This document shows positions 39,416 to 48,076 of a DNA stretch of 64,000 nt, in pieces. The notes below the pieces were generated by a model. That model saw only the letters and a program-made list of their open reading frames with translations, was not told the origin of the DNA and did not search any database. The stretch is from Stutzerimonas stutzeri (GTDB lineage: Bacteria; Pseudomonadota; Gammaproteobacteria; Pseudomonadales; Pseudomonadaceae). The position numbers and the translations under genes were made by a program. The stretch is taken from positions 62,001 to 126,000 of the forward strand of contig NZ_JAMOIH010000005.1 in assembly GCF_024448955.1 (NCBI RefSeq), read 5' to 3'. How positions within the stretch are numbered: position 1 is the stretch's first letter; every line of letters begins with the position of its first letter.

Positions 39416-40369
39416 TTGCCGGCATTCTCATCATCATTTCCAGAGTTACGGCCCGCGCCATTGCAGCTCATCGACTTGCCTTGGCTGCGGCAAGCGCAGG
39501 TGCAGGTCGCCGTGTTGCGCCTGGATTTGGTCGATCCCGAGCTGTCCGGAAACAAATGGTTCAAGCTCACCCACCATTTGCAGGCCGCACGGGCGACGGG
39601 TGCACCAGGCCTCATCAGCCTTGGTGGCCCCCACTCGAATCATCTTCACGCGTTGGCGGCAGCTGCCAAACGCAGCGGGCTGGCCAGTGTCGGCCTGATG
39701 CGCGGGCAACCACAGCGGACGGCGACCGTCGATGATTTACAGGGCTTCGGAATGCAGCTCCATTGGCTGGGCTACGGTGGCTATCGTGAGCGGCACCAAC
39801 CGGGGTTCTTCGATTTCTGGTGCGAACGCTATCCCGGTTATTACTGCGTACCGGAAGGTGGTGGCGGCCTTGCTGGCGCTCTGGGTTGCGCGCCGCTGGT
39901 GACACGCGTACGGGAGCAACTGGCCGCGATTGGCTGGGACGATCACGACGGCTGGTGGCTGGCCGCTGGAACCGGTACGACCCTGGCAGGACTGGTGATC
40001 GGCGAGGCCGAGCAGGGCGAGCGCTGCGTCTACGGTGCGCTGGCCGGGCCGCCGTCTCATGGTGTTGCGCAGGAAGTCGCCAGGCTGCTCGGCGAGGCTG
40101 AAGTCTCCAGCACAAACTATCAGCTGATCGATGCGAGTCGCGGCGGTTTCGGTCGGTTCGACGAGGCGCTTGCGCGCTTCATGGTGGAAGCCGAGCGTGC
40201 CACCGGGTTGCCGCTGGAACCGGTCTATACGGCTAAGGCGATGATGGCATTGCGCCTTTATATTGAGCGCGGCTATTTTACGCCCGGCACGCGGCTCATC
40301 TTCGTGCATACCGGCGGCTTGCAGGGCCGGCGAGCTGCTCAGGCGCAGCTGGACGAGCTGCTGCGCTGA
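39416..40369 (+). CDS. PLP-dependent ACC deaminase / D-cysteine desulfhydrase family protein
   Basis: 317 residues from a TTG at 39416, 4 bases after the upstream stop; a GTG at 39368 overlapping the upstream gene is an alternative, and neither has a strong ribosome site. The PLP-binding Lys lies in DPELSGNKWFKLTHHL, followed by SLGGPHSNHLHALAAAAKRSGL and the phosphate loop GTGTTLAGL. This is the fold type II family of ACC deaminases and D-cysteine desulfhydrases. The ACC-deaminase specificity residues cannot be confirmed by eye, so the reaction is left open. Confidence 0.82.
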   Translation: MPAFSSSFPELRPAPLQLIDLPWLRQAQVQVAVLRLDLVDPELSGNKWFKLTHHLQAARATGAPGLISLGGPHSNHLHALAAAAKRSGLASVGLMRGQPQRTATVDDLQGFGMQLHWLGYGGYRERHQPGFFDFWCERYPGYYCVPEGGGGLAGALGCAPLVTRVREQLAAIGWDDHDGWWLAAGTGTTLAGLVIGEAEQGERCVYGALAGPPSHGVAQEVARLLGEAEVSSTNYQLIDASRGGFGRFDEALARFMVEAERATGLPLEPVYTAKAMMALRLYIERGYFTPGTRLIFVHTGGLQGRRAAQAQLDELLR

Positions 40370-40393
40370 CTTTCCCGTCTTCTGGAACCATGG

Positions 40394-41500
40394 ATGAACA
40401 AGCCGCTGCGTCCCGATCAGTTAGGTAGTCTGATTCCGCTCAATGCGCTCTCGCCTCGTCGACTTCAGACGCTTCGTGCGCAGTTGATTCCACGACTGCT
40501 GCTCGCCGATGAGCTGTTGTTCGATGACGAGACAGGCGCCGGATCCTGCTACTTCCTACTTACCGGCGCCTTGTCCATGCATGGGCAAGGCGGCAAGCAA
40601 TGGCGGATGGCCGCTGGCTCGCCGGAAAGCTGCCATGCATTCGGCCCCGGCCCCCGGCTGAGCCAGGTGCGGTCGCTGGAAGTCTGCAGTGTGTTGACGG
40701 TCGATAGCGCCCAGCTGGATCGTTTGTTGTCCTGGCATCAGACCCATGCCGATCTGCTTCTGGAGCTGTCCACGGCTGGCGAGCTGACCGATTGGCTCGA
40801 AGCGCTGCTGGACAATCCGCTGTTCGCCAAGGTGCCGCTGGAAAACGTGCGAAAGATGCTTGGCAGGCTTGAGTCGATCGAGTTACCTGCCGGTTACGTA
40901 CTGCTGCGTGAAGGTGATGCCGGCGACTGCTGTTATTTCCTCAAGAGCGGTCGAGCCGAGGTCATGTCCGGCCTTGGCGGTGTAGAGCAGGTCGTGGCGG
41001 AACTGGACGTCGGCGCCTGCTTCGGCGAAGAAGCTCTGCTCTCCGAACGCCCTCGCAACGCCACCGTGACGCTGCTCGAGGATGCTCAGGTGCTGCGCCT
41101 GGCGCGGCGGGATTTCATCGCCCTGTTGAAGGCGCCGGTGGTGGCCGAACTTGACCTTGCGGAGGCGAACGAACTGATCGCGAAGGGCGCTCAATGGCTG
41201 GATGTCCGGCTGCTGGAGGAATACCAGCGCGGCCATGCGCTGCAGGCACTGCATATGCCGCTGCATCTGTTGCGTCTCAAGACACGCCTGCTGGCTCAGG
41301 ATCGGATCTATCTGTGCTATTGCGACAGCGGCAAGCGTAGCGCCAGCGCGGTCTTTCTGCTGACCCAACTGGGTTTCACCGCCTATCCGCTGCGTGACGG
41401 TCTCGATGGGCTGTCTGCCGAGCAATACGCGACCTTGATCTGTGAGCGGGGCAGCGGCTATCTGGCGCGTTCCGGCGGTCGCACTGAACGCAGCGGCTGA
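40394..41500 (+). CDS. Cyclic nucleotide-binding and rhodanese domain protein
   Basis: 368 residues. A first cNMP-like beta barrel (about 15-125) is degenerate. A second (about 140-255) keeps the phosphate-binding cassette FGEEALLSERPRNATV with its Arg. Residues about 265-350 form a rhodanese domain (WLDVRLLEEYQRGHALQALHMPL) with the active-site loop CDSGKRS, a six-residue loop typical of sulfurtransferases. No membrane segment or output HTH. It could be a cAMP- or cGMP-gated sulfurtransferase; this is an inference. It starts 24 bases after the PLP enzyme. Confidence 0.85.
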   Translation: MNKPLRPDQLGSLIPLNALSPRRLQTLRAQLIPRLLLADELLFDDETGAGSCYFLLTGALSMHGQGGKQWRMAAGSPESCHAFGPGPRLSQVRSLEVCSVLTVDSAQLDRLLSWHQTHADLLLELSTAGELTDWLEALLDNPLFAKVPLENVRKMLGRLESIELPAGYVLLREGDAGDCCYFLKSGRAEVMSGLGGVEQVVAELDVGACFGEEALLSERPRNATVTLLEDAQVLRLARRDFIALLKAPVVAELDLAEANELIAKGAQWLDVRLLEEYQRGHALQALHMPLHLLRLKTRLLAQDRIYLCYCDSGKRSASAVFLLTQLGFTAYPLRDGLDGLSAEQYATLICERGSGYLARSGGRTERSG

Positions 41501-41521
41501 GCCGAAACCACTGGCGAACGA

Positions 41522-42742
41522 TCAAGACACCGCGGCGATAGCCCAGCCTGCAAGACCGCCCACCAGCACGACCAGCCAGGGCGGCAGCCTCCAGGCCATC
41601 AAGGCGACAAGCGCGACCAGCGCCAGAGCGAAGTCGCTGGGGCTGAATATGGCGCTGGTCCAGACTGGATCATAAAGCGCCGCCAGTAGCAGGCCGACCA
41701 CCGCGGCGTTCACTCCACCCAGCGCTGCCTGGACACGGCGGTTGGCGCGTAGTCGATCCCAGAACGGCATGACGCCGAACACCAGAAGAAACGAAGGGAT
41801 GAATATCGCCACGAGGCATACGGCTGCGTTTATCAGGCCGGCGCTGCCAGGACCGATGGACCCGCCGAGAAATGCCGAAAAAGTGAACAGCGGCCCCGGC
41901 ACCGCCTGTGCGGCGCCATAGCCGGCAAGGAATATGTCGTTGCTGACCCAGCCATTAGGTACGACTTCGGCCTGCAGCAGCGGAAGCACCACGTGCCCCC
42001 CACCGAAGACCAGCGCGCCGGCGCGGTAGAAGGTGTCGAACAATTCCAACAACTGACTGCTGGAAGCGGCGGCCAGCGCGGGTAACGTCATCAGCAGTGC
42101 GAAGAACAAGAACAAAAAGACGCCGGCAACCGAGCGATCCCGACGGCCCTGATGAGGCGCGGGACAACCCTTCGATGTAGGGCGAAACAACATCACCCCG
42201 ACCAGGCCTGCCAGCGCGATAACGCCGAGTTGTGCCCAGGCGTTGTGCAGAATCAATACCGCGCATGCGGCGAACAGAGCGATGGTGATGCGCGCTCGGT
42301 CGGTGCACAGGTTTCGAGCCATGCCCCACACCGCCTGAGCTACCACCGCAACCGCAACGATCTTCAGGCCATGCAGAAGCCCTTCCGGAACGGCTTCGCC
42401 CCAACTGCTGATGCCGAACGCGAAGAGCATCAGAGCAATCGCCGACGGCAAGGTGAACCCGGTCCAGGCGGCTAGCGAGCCGCGATAACCACCGCGTAGC
42501 AAACCGATGGCAATGCCGACCTGGCTGCTCGCCGGCCCAGGCAGAAACTGGCAGAGCGCGACCAGATCGGCATACCCCGCTTCATCCAGCCAGCGACGGC
42601 GGTTGACGAACTCTTCGCGGAAATAGCCGAGATGAGCCACCGGACCACCAAAGGAGGTCAACCCCAGACGCAGAAACACCAGAAAGATGGTCCAGGCGCT
42701 TGAATGCTGCAGAGAGATTGAATCGGGTTGAACTGAAGACAT
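41522..42742 (-). CDS. chrA: Chromate transporter ChrA (CHR family, long form)
   Basis: 406 residues with about 12 membrane segments in two homologous halves, the long-chain CHR type. The first half has LRLGLTSFGGPVAHLGYFREEFV and CQFLPGPASSQVGIAIG; the second has GALVFGGGHVVLPLLQAEVV and GYGAAQAVPGPLFTFSAFLGG. Such proteins export chromate. The gene is convergent with the cNMP-rhodanese gene. No chrB regulator is nearby. Substrate by family only. Confidence 0.9.
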   Translation of the reverse strand: MSSVQPDSISLQHSSAWTIFLVFLRLGLTSFGGPVAHLGYFREEFVNRRRWLDEAGYADLVALCQFLPGPASSQVGIAIGLLRGGYRGSLAAWTGFTLPSAIALMLFAFGISSWGEAVPEGLLHGLKIVAVAVVAQAVWGMARNLCTDRARITIALFAACAVLILHNAWAQLGVIALAGLVGVMLFRPTSKGCPAPHQGRRDRSVAGVFLFLFFALLMTLPALAAASSSQLLELFDTFYRAGALVFGGGHVVLPLLQAEVVPNGWVSNDIFLAGYGAAQAVPGPLFTFSAFLGGSIGPGSAGLINAAVCLVAIFIPSFLLVFGVMPFWDRLRANRRVQAALGGVNAAVVGLLLAALYDPVWTSAIFSPSDFALALVALVALMAWRLPPWLVVLVGGLAGWAIAAVS

Positions 42743-42825
42743 CGATGGGCCGTTCTGTTACTGAGGGGCAGTCTGATGGGCGCTGCAGTGTGTCGCATGA
42801 GGGTGACGATTTGATGAAGAGTGCA

Positions 42826-43755
42826 TCACCCAGGCCAGCTATCGGATACCACGAAAAGGCGCTCGCGCTCGACCCAGTGCCCATCCGCATCGGGTTCCAC
42901 GCGGGCAAGCAGGCGTGCCTGGCTGCGATTGGCATCGACAATCCACTGCTGAACGTCTTCGGCTTGCCAGAGTTGGCTGTCTTCCAATTGCGCCGGGGCC
43001 AGCCAGGTTTGACGGGGCAGCGGTTGCCAGTGCGCGTCGCTATCGGTGACAGTCGAATGCAGCCAGTCGCACAGCCGCAACCATGACCCGCCGAGATGCA
43101 TCGGGTTGGCTCCGGCGGGCGGTTCACACCCGTCCTGCCAGGGTTGGAACAGGTAGCCACCGAGCCACAAGGCGCTTTTGATCTGGCGGCAAGTCAGCTC
43201 GGTCAGTAGTGCCTGTGCCTGTTGGCTGGACGAGAGTCGCAGCTGGTGCTCGCAGAGGCGCTGCAACTTGATATCCAGCCGATCATGACTGCCGGGACCC
43301 AGCCAGTGGTCGTGTCGGCGGCGATCGCCGGTCTGCAGGCCCAGGTAGAATTTCACCGCGAGTTCAAGGTGATGCACGCCTTCGGCATCGCGCAAGATCA
43401 GATCCAGCTCGCCCAACGTCTGGCCGCCCTGTCGGATCGGCAGATTCGCCACCAGCAGTTCGACATCCGGCGCCTGGGCCAAGGCGAACTGCCAGAGACG
43501 TTCGTAATACAGGCCCAGCCGGCGAATGCTGTGTTGTGCCAGCCACGCCTGGAGTATCGCCGGCTGTCTGTCGTGCAGCAGCAACCAGTTGCTCAGCGCA
43601 GCGGGATCATCGGCCCAGCGACTGGCCGCAAGTGGATGGCGCTGGGGTGACGGGGCGTCGATTAAGAGCGGCGGCGAAAGGATCGCCCAGGCGAGATCTC
43701 GCACCTGTGGGTGCCGTAAGCTGGGCAACAAATCGGCAAGATGGGGAAGGCTCAT
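42826..43755 (-). CDS. DUF1853 family protein
   Basis: 309 residues from ATG 43755 (MSLPHLADLLPSLRHPQVRDLAWAILSPPLL); an upstream in-frame start at 43839 is less likely. Conserved DUF1853 features include GLYYERLWQFAL, LPIRQGGQTLGELDLILRD, HHLELAVKFYLG and DRLDIKLQRLCEHQL. The E-x-D-x(n)-E-x-K spacing (GELDLIL...LELAVKF) resembles the catalytic core of PD-(D/E)xK nucleases; that is an inference. Function unknown. It is upstream of chrA on the same strand by 83 bases. Confidence 0.8.
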   Translation of the reverse strand: MSLPHLADLLPSLRHPQVRDLAWAILSPPLLIDAPSPQRHPLAASRWADDPAALSNWLLLHDRQPAILQAWLAQHSIRRLGLYYERLWQFALAQAPDVELLVANLPIRQGGQTLGELDLILRDAEGVHHLELAVKFYLGLQTGDRRRHDHWLGPGSHDRLDIKLQRLCEHQLRLSSSQQAQALLTELTCRQIKSALWLGGYLFQPWQDGCEPPAGANPMHLGGSWLRLCDWLHSTVTDSDAHWQPLPRQTWLAPAQLEDSQLWQAEDVQQWIVDANRSQARLLARVEPDADGHWVERERLFVVSDSWPG

Positions 43756-43959
43756 GCAGCAAGCATAGCCGGGATGGTTTGCTGCGCCTCTGGCCTTTCG
43801 CCCATAATCCTCGCGCCGCACCGCAACGGGGTCGGCCAACGCGGTGTTGAACTCAAACGCGCCCGCGCGACACCAATCTAGAGCCTGTTAGGCTTTGCCC
43901 GGCCCGCTGCCGCTCGATGCGTGCCGGCCTGTTACCCGCCACGCTATCAGGGAGCTTCA

Positions 43960-44847
43960 ATGGACCAGTTCCGCAACATCGGCATCATCGGCCGCCTGGG
44001 CAGTTCCCAGGTGCTGGACACCATTCGCCGACTGAAGAAATTCCTCGTGGAACGCCACCTGCACGTCATCCTCGAAGAAAACATCGCCGAGGTGCTGCCG
44101 GGGCATGGCATGCAGACCTCGTCGCGGCAACGGCTGGGCGACTCCTGTGATCTGGTGATTGTCGTCGGCGGTGACGGCAGTTTGCTTGGCGCGGCGCGAG
44201 CGCTGGCCAAGCATCGCGTCCCGGTGCTTGGAATCAACCGTGGCAGCCTGGGCTTTCTCACCGATATTCGCCCCGACGAGCTGGAAGAGAAAGTCGCTGA
44301 AGTGCTGAGTGGGCAATACACCCTGGAAAATCGCTTCCTGCTCGAAGCTCAGGTCAGGCGCTTCGAGGAATCCATCGGCGAGGGCGACGCGCTCAACGAC
44401 GTGGTGCTGCATCCCGGCAAATCGACGCGGATGATCGAGTTCGAGCTGTACATCGACGGCCAGTTCGTCTGCAGCCAGAAGGCCGATGGCCTGATCATCG
44501 CCACGCCCACCGGCTCGACGGCCTACTCTCTGTCTGCTGGCGGGCCGATCATGCACCCGCGGCTGGATGCAATCGTTGTCGTGCCAATGTATCCACATAC
44601 CCTGTCCAGCCGGCCAATCGTGGTGGATGGCAACAGCGAGCTGAAGATCGTGGTATCGCCGAACATGCAGATCTATCCGCAAGTCTCCTGTGACGGCCAG
44701 AACCATTTCACCTGCGCGCCGGGCGATACCGTCACGGTGCGCAAGAAGCCGCAGAAGCTGCACCTGATCCATCCGCTGGACCACAATTATTACGAGGTCT
44801 GCCGCACCAAGCTTGGCTGGGGCAGTCGCCTCGGTGGAGGGGAATAG
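43960..44847 (+). CDS. nadK: NAD kinase NadK
   Basis: 295 residues from ATG 43960 (MDQFRNIGIIGRLGSSQVLDTIRRL), with GGGAGC upstream. It phosphorylates NAD+ to NADP+. Motifs VVGGDGSLLGAAR, GINRGSLGFLTDI, LNDVVLHPGK and TPTGSTAYSLSAGGPI are intact. The stop TAG overlaps the GTG start of the next gene, so translation is probably coupled. An in-frame upstream start at 43921 lacks family similarity. Confidence 0.97.
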   Translation: MDQFRNIGIIGRLGSSQVLDTIRRLKKFLVERHLHVILEENIAEVLPGHGMQTSSRQRLGDSCDLVIVVGGDGSLLGAARALAKHRVPVLGINRGSLGFLTDIRPDELEEKVAEVLSGQYTLENRFLLEAQVRRFEESIGEGDALNDVVLHPGKSTRMIEFELYIDGQFVCSQKADGLIIATPTGSTAYSLSAGGPIMHPRLDAIVVVPMYPHTLSSRPIVVDGNSELKIVVSPNMQIYPQVSCDGQNHFTCAPGDTVTVRKKPQKLHLIHPLDHNYYEVCRTKLGWGSRLGGGE

Positions 44848-45806
44848 TGATCGTCGATCCGGAGCGCGGCTACGACCTCATCGGGGACGTGCACGGTTGC
44901 GCTCGTACCCTGGAGCGGCTGCTCGATCAGCTCGGCTATCGCCGGCATGGCGATGTGTGGCGCCATCCGCGCCGGCAAGTGATTTTCCTCGGCGATATCA
45001 TCGACCGCGGGCCACGCATTCGTGAGGCGTTGCATCTGGTGCATGCAATGGTCGAGGCGGAGCAGGCCTACTGCATCATGGGAAACCACGAGTTCAACGC
45101 ACTGGGCTGGTACACCCCGGCACCGCCGGAAAGCGGCAAGACCTTCGTCCGCGAGCATACCCCGCGCTACGAGACGCTGCTGCAGGAGACCTTCCAGCAG
45201 TTCGAGCGCTACCCGGATGAGTGGCGGGCGTTCCGCGAGTGGTTCATGGAGCTGCCGCTGTTTCTTCAGAGCGAGCGTTTCCGCGTGGTTCACGCCTGCT
45301 GGGATAACGCCGTCATCGATCAGCTCCGCCAGCGTTTGAGCCACGGCTGTGTCGATCCAGAATTCTTGCGCGATGCCGCGTTCAGCGAGGGATTCGCGGC
45401 CAAGGCACTGGACCGTCTACTGCGTGGCACCGACATGCCGCTGCCCCAGGGCCTGACGTTGACCAGTGCCGAGGGATTCACTCGCAGCTTCTTCCGCACC
45501 AAGTTCTGGGAAGAGAACCCCAGAACTTATGGCGACATCGTGTTCCAGCCCGACGGCCTGCCGGAAAAGGCGGCGCGCCTGCCGCTCAGCGAAAGCCAGA
45601 AGAGCCGCTTGTTCCTGTACGGGCCCGACGATCCGCTGCTGTTCGTCGGGCATTACTGGCGTAGCGGCGAGCCCGCGCCCATACGCCATAACCTGGCTTG
45701 CCTGGATTACAGCGCGGTGAAATACGGCAAGCTGGTCGCCTACCGGCTCGACCAGGAAACCCGACTCGACCCGGCGAAATTCGTCTGGGTGAATGTGGAG
45801 CGCTAG
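44847..45806 (+). CDS. Calcineurin-like metallophosphoesterase (GTG start)
   Basis: 319 residues from GTG 44847, sharing one base with the nadK stop. Metal-binding motifs are in order: DLIGDVHG, FLGDIIDRGP, IMGNHEFNALGW, then VVHACWD and later FVGHYWRSG. The pattern fits the PrpE/Ap4A-hydrolase-like group of PPP-type phosphoesterases, but the substrate is unknown. The next gene starts directly after its stop. Neighbour conservation nadK-phosphoesterase-glpG is common in pseudomonads. Confidence 0.88.
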   Translation: MIVDPERGYDLIGDVHGCARTLERLLDQLGYRRHGDVWRHPRRQVIFLGDIIDRGPRIREALHLVHAMVEAEQAYCIMGNHEFNALGWYTPAPPESGKTFVREHTPRYETLLQETFQQFERYPDEWRAFREWFMELPLFLQSERFRVVHACWDNAVIDQLRQRLSHGCVDPEFLRDAAFSEGFAAKALDRLLRGTDMPLPQGLTLTSAEGFTRSFFRTKFWEENPRTYGDIVFQPDGLPEKAARLPLSESQKSRLFLYGPDDPLLFVGHYWRSGEPAPIRHNLACLDYSAVKYGKLVAYRLDQETRLDPAKFVWVNVER

Positions 45807-46682
45807 ATGGTGGTTGTCGAGGCGTTGCGCCTGCCGTTATCCGAAGACCTGAGTGGTTTCGTCGCGCTGCTGCGGCGCCTGCAGGTGCCTTGCCGCGTTT
45901 CCGAAGAGTCGGGCGAGCAGGTACTGCGCGTGCCGGCTGAAACCGCCGAACAGGTCCGTGAACTCTATCAGCGTTACCCGCAAGGTGATGGCGCGGTCGT
46001 CGCCGAGCAACCGCCACGCCGCGGTGGGGGATTCGTCGCCAGTATGCGCCGCAGCCCGTTGACCGCCGCGGTGTTGCTGCTGACGCTGATCGCGGCGGCG
46101 ATTACCATGCTCGGCGAAAATTTCGAGACCATTCGCTGGTTCAGTTTCAGCGATTTTCGCATCGACGGCGAATACGCCTATTTCGCGACGCTCGAACAGA
46201 CTCTCGCAGAAGGGCAGTGGTGGCGGCTGGTGACGCCGATCTTCGTGCATTTCGGCTTCCTGCACTTGGCGATGAATTCCATGTGGTACTGGGAACTGGG
46301 GCGGCGCATCGAATATCGCCAGGGCGCGCTGATGCTGCTCGGGTTCACGCTGCTGTTCGGCATCGTGTCCAACCTGGCGCAATATCTGTTCGGCGGGCCG
46401 AGCATCTTTGGCGGGTTGTCCGGCGTTTTGTACGGGCTGCTCGGCCACTGCTGGCTGTTCCAGAAGCTGTCGCCGGACGAAGCCTACCGACTGCCGCCCG
46501 GTGTGGTGGTGCTGATGCTGATCTGGCTGGTGGTATGCCTGACCGGGGTGATCGAAGTGGTGAGCTTCGGTGCATTGGCGATCGCCATTGCAGCCCACGT
46601 CGGCGGGCTGGTCGCTGGCTGCCTGACCGGTATCCTAGGTGGGCTGCTGGCGCGCCGCAGGGCCGCGGGCCAAGGCAACTGA
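45807..46682 (+). CDS. glpG: Rhomboid intramembrane serine protease GlpG
   Basis: 291 residues. The N-terminal cytoplasmic GlpG domain (1-65) is followed by six membrane segments. The catalytic dyad is Ser205 (GGLSGVLYG) and His264 (AAHVGGL); the oxyanion residues His153 and Asn157 are in HLAMNSMWYW. It cleaves membrane proteins within or near the bilayer. The ATG directly follows the upstream stop, so these genes form a tight unit. Confidence 0.93.
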   Translation: MVVVEALRLPLSEDLSGFVALLRRLQVPCRVSEESGEQVLRVPAETAEQVRELYQRYPQGDGAVVAEQPPRRGGGFVASMRRSPLTAAVLLLTLIAAAITMLGENFETIRWFSFSDFRIDGEYAYFATLEQTLAEGQWWRLVTPIFVHFGFLHLAMNSMWYWELGRRIEYRQGALMLLGFTLLFGIVSNLAQYLFGGPSIFGGLSGVLYGLLGHCWLFQKLSPDEAYRLPPGVVVLMLIWLVVCLTGVIEVVSFGALAIAIAAHVGGLVAGCLTGILGGLLARRRAAGQGN

Positions 46683-46751
46683 AAGGCTGATCGTTTTCCC
46701 TAAAGCAGCGCCGCTCGGTAGAATGCGCGCTTGTTTCCCCGGGAGCCGGCC

Positions 46752-47027
46752 ATGTCGTCCTTTATCGAAGCCATCGAAAACATCACCCCCGAAATCTACG
46801 AAAATCTGAAAACCGCCGTCGAGCTGGGCAAGTGGAGCGACGGGCGCAAACTGACACCCGAGCAGAAGGAAACCTGCCTCGGCGCGATGATTGCTTGGGA
46901 AATCCAGAACCTGCCTGAAGAAGAACGCACCGGCTACATGGGTGGCCAGGAGTGCGCGTCCAAGAGCAAGAACAAGGCGCCGATCGACACCAGTCTATTC
47001 GCTCCTGCTTCCGGAACCCGTCACTGA
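46752..47027 (+). CDS. YeaC-like DUF1315 protein
   Basis: 91 residues, MSSFIEAIENITPEIYENLKTAVELGKWSDGRKLTPEQKETCLGAMIAWE and a tail with GYMGGQECASKS. This is the DUF1315/YeaC family of small soluble proteins of unknown function. The ribosome site is GGGAGCCGG. Its stop overlaps the start of the DUF2797 gene (TGATG), so the two are probably translated together. Confidence 0.85.
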   Translation: MSSFIEAIENITPEIYENLKTAVELGKWSDGRKLTPEQKETCLGAMIAWEIQNLPEEERTGYMGGQECASKSKNKAPIDTSLFAPASGTRH

Positions 47028-47860
47028 TGCTGGAATTGGGACGCGGCGCGCTGAGCAAGATGTCGATTCAGCTGGGTGCCCAGGCGCAATACTCCTTCCG
47101 CCTGAACGACGAACTGGTCCCGGTCAATCCACTGATCGGCAAGACCCTGCGGCTGGAATACCTCGGCGCCATCAATTGCACGCATTGCGGACGCAAGACC
47201 AACAAGAGTTTCAGCCAGGGCTATTGCTATCCCTGCTTCAAGAAGCTCCCGCAGTGCGACATCTGCATCATGAGCCCGGAAAAATGCCACCACGATTTCG
47301 GCACTTGCCGTGATCCGCAGTGGGGCATGGACTTCTGCATGACCGATCACGTGGTCTACCTGGCCAACTCGTCAGGCATCAAGGTGGGCATTACTCGCGC
47401 CACGCAATTGCCGACCCGTTGGCTCGACCAGGGCGCGAGCCAGGCGCTGCCGATCATGCGTGTCGCTACCCGCCAGCAGTCGGGCATGGTCGAGGATCTG
47501 TTGCGTAGCCAGGTCGCTGACCGCACGAACTGGCGCGCGCTGCTCAAGGGCGATGCCGAGCCTATCGACCTGATCAAGATTCGCGAGCAGATATTCGATG
47601 CCTGTGCCGAAGGCCTGCGGGGCCTGCAGCAGCGCTACGGGCTACAGGCGATTCAACCGGTTGCAGATGCCGAGGTGCTTGAAATTCGCTACCCGGTCGA
47701 TGCCTACCCGACCAAGATCGTCAGTCTAGACTTGGAAAAGACGCCCGTAGTGGAAGGCACCCTGCGCGGTATCAAGGGTCAATACCTGATCCTGGACACC
47801 GGCGTGATCAACATCCGCAAGTTCACCGCTTATCAGGTCGCGGCCAGCTCCGCGGCATAA
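47027..47860 (+). CDS. DUF2797 protein with zinc-ribbon-like cysteines and GIY-YIG-like segment
   Basis: 277 residues from ATG 47027. Residues about 45-70 contain CTHC-x12-CYPC, a zinc-ribbon arrangement, followed by more Cys/His (QCDIC, EKCHHDFGTC, MDFC). Next comes VVYLANSSGIKVGITR...LPTRWLDQGA, which resembles the VY-x-KVGIT-x-R core of GIY-YIG-fold domains; this match is my inference. The C-terminal part (about 230-270) looks like a small beta domain (EGTLRGIKGQYLILDTGVINIRKF). Function unknown. Coupled to the YeaC-like gene. Confidence 0.8.
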   Translation: MLELGRGALSKMSIQLGAQAQYSFRLNDELVPVNPLIGKTLRLEYLGAINCTHCGRKTNKSFSQGYCYPCFKKLPQCDICIMSPEKCHHDFGTCRDPQWGMDFCMTDHVVYLANSSGIKVGITRATQLPTRWLDQGASQALPIMRVATRQQSGMVEDLLRSQVADRTNWRALLKGDAEPIDLIKIREQIFDACAEGLRGLQQRYGLQAIQPVADAEVLEIRYPVDAYPTKIVSLDLEKTPVVEGTLRGIKGQYLILDTGVINIRKFTAYQVAASSAA

Positions 47861-47865
47861 GCAGA

Positions 47866-47983
47866 TCGTAGGGTGAACCACGCTTTACCGATCCACGCGG
47901 TGGCGATCCACAGCTTGAGGTGGCGACGTACGCCCCGCCGATTCTGAGAAAGGTGGATGTGAAAAGCGACATCCACCCTACGA
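47866..47983. repeat. REP-like inverted pair (TCGTAGGGTG ends) before pepN
   Basis: TCGTAGGGTG (47866-47875) and its exact inverse CACCCTACGA (47974-47983) bound a 118-base element. The right arm also has an internal palindrome, GGTGGATGT...ACATCCACC (about 47952-47978). The inside of the left half is degenerate. It ends 93 bases before pepN. Confidence 0.7.
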
Positions 47984-48076
47984 GACAGTCGATGTACGCC
48001 GACCTCACCGGCTGTCACCGAACAAACCTGCAGCTTGAAGCTTGCCGCTTGAGCTGCCTCGAAGAGGCCCAATTGC

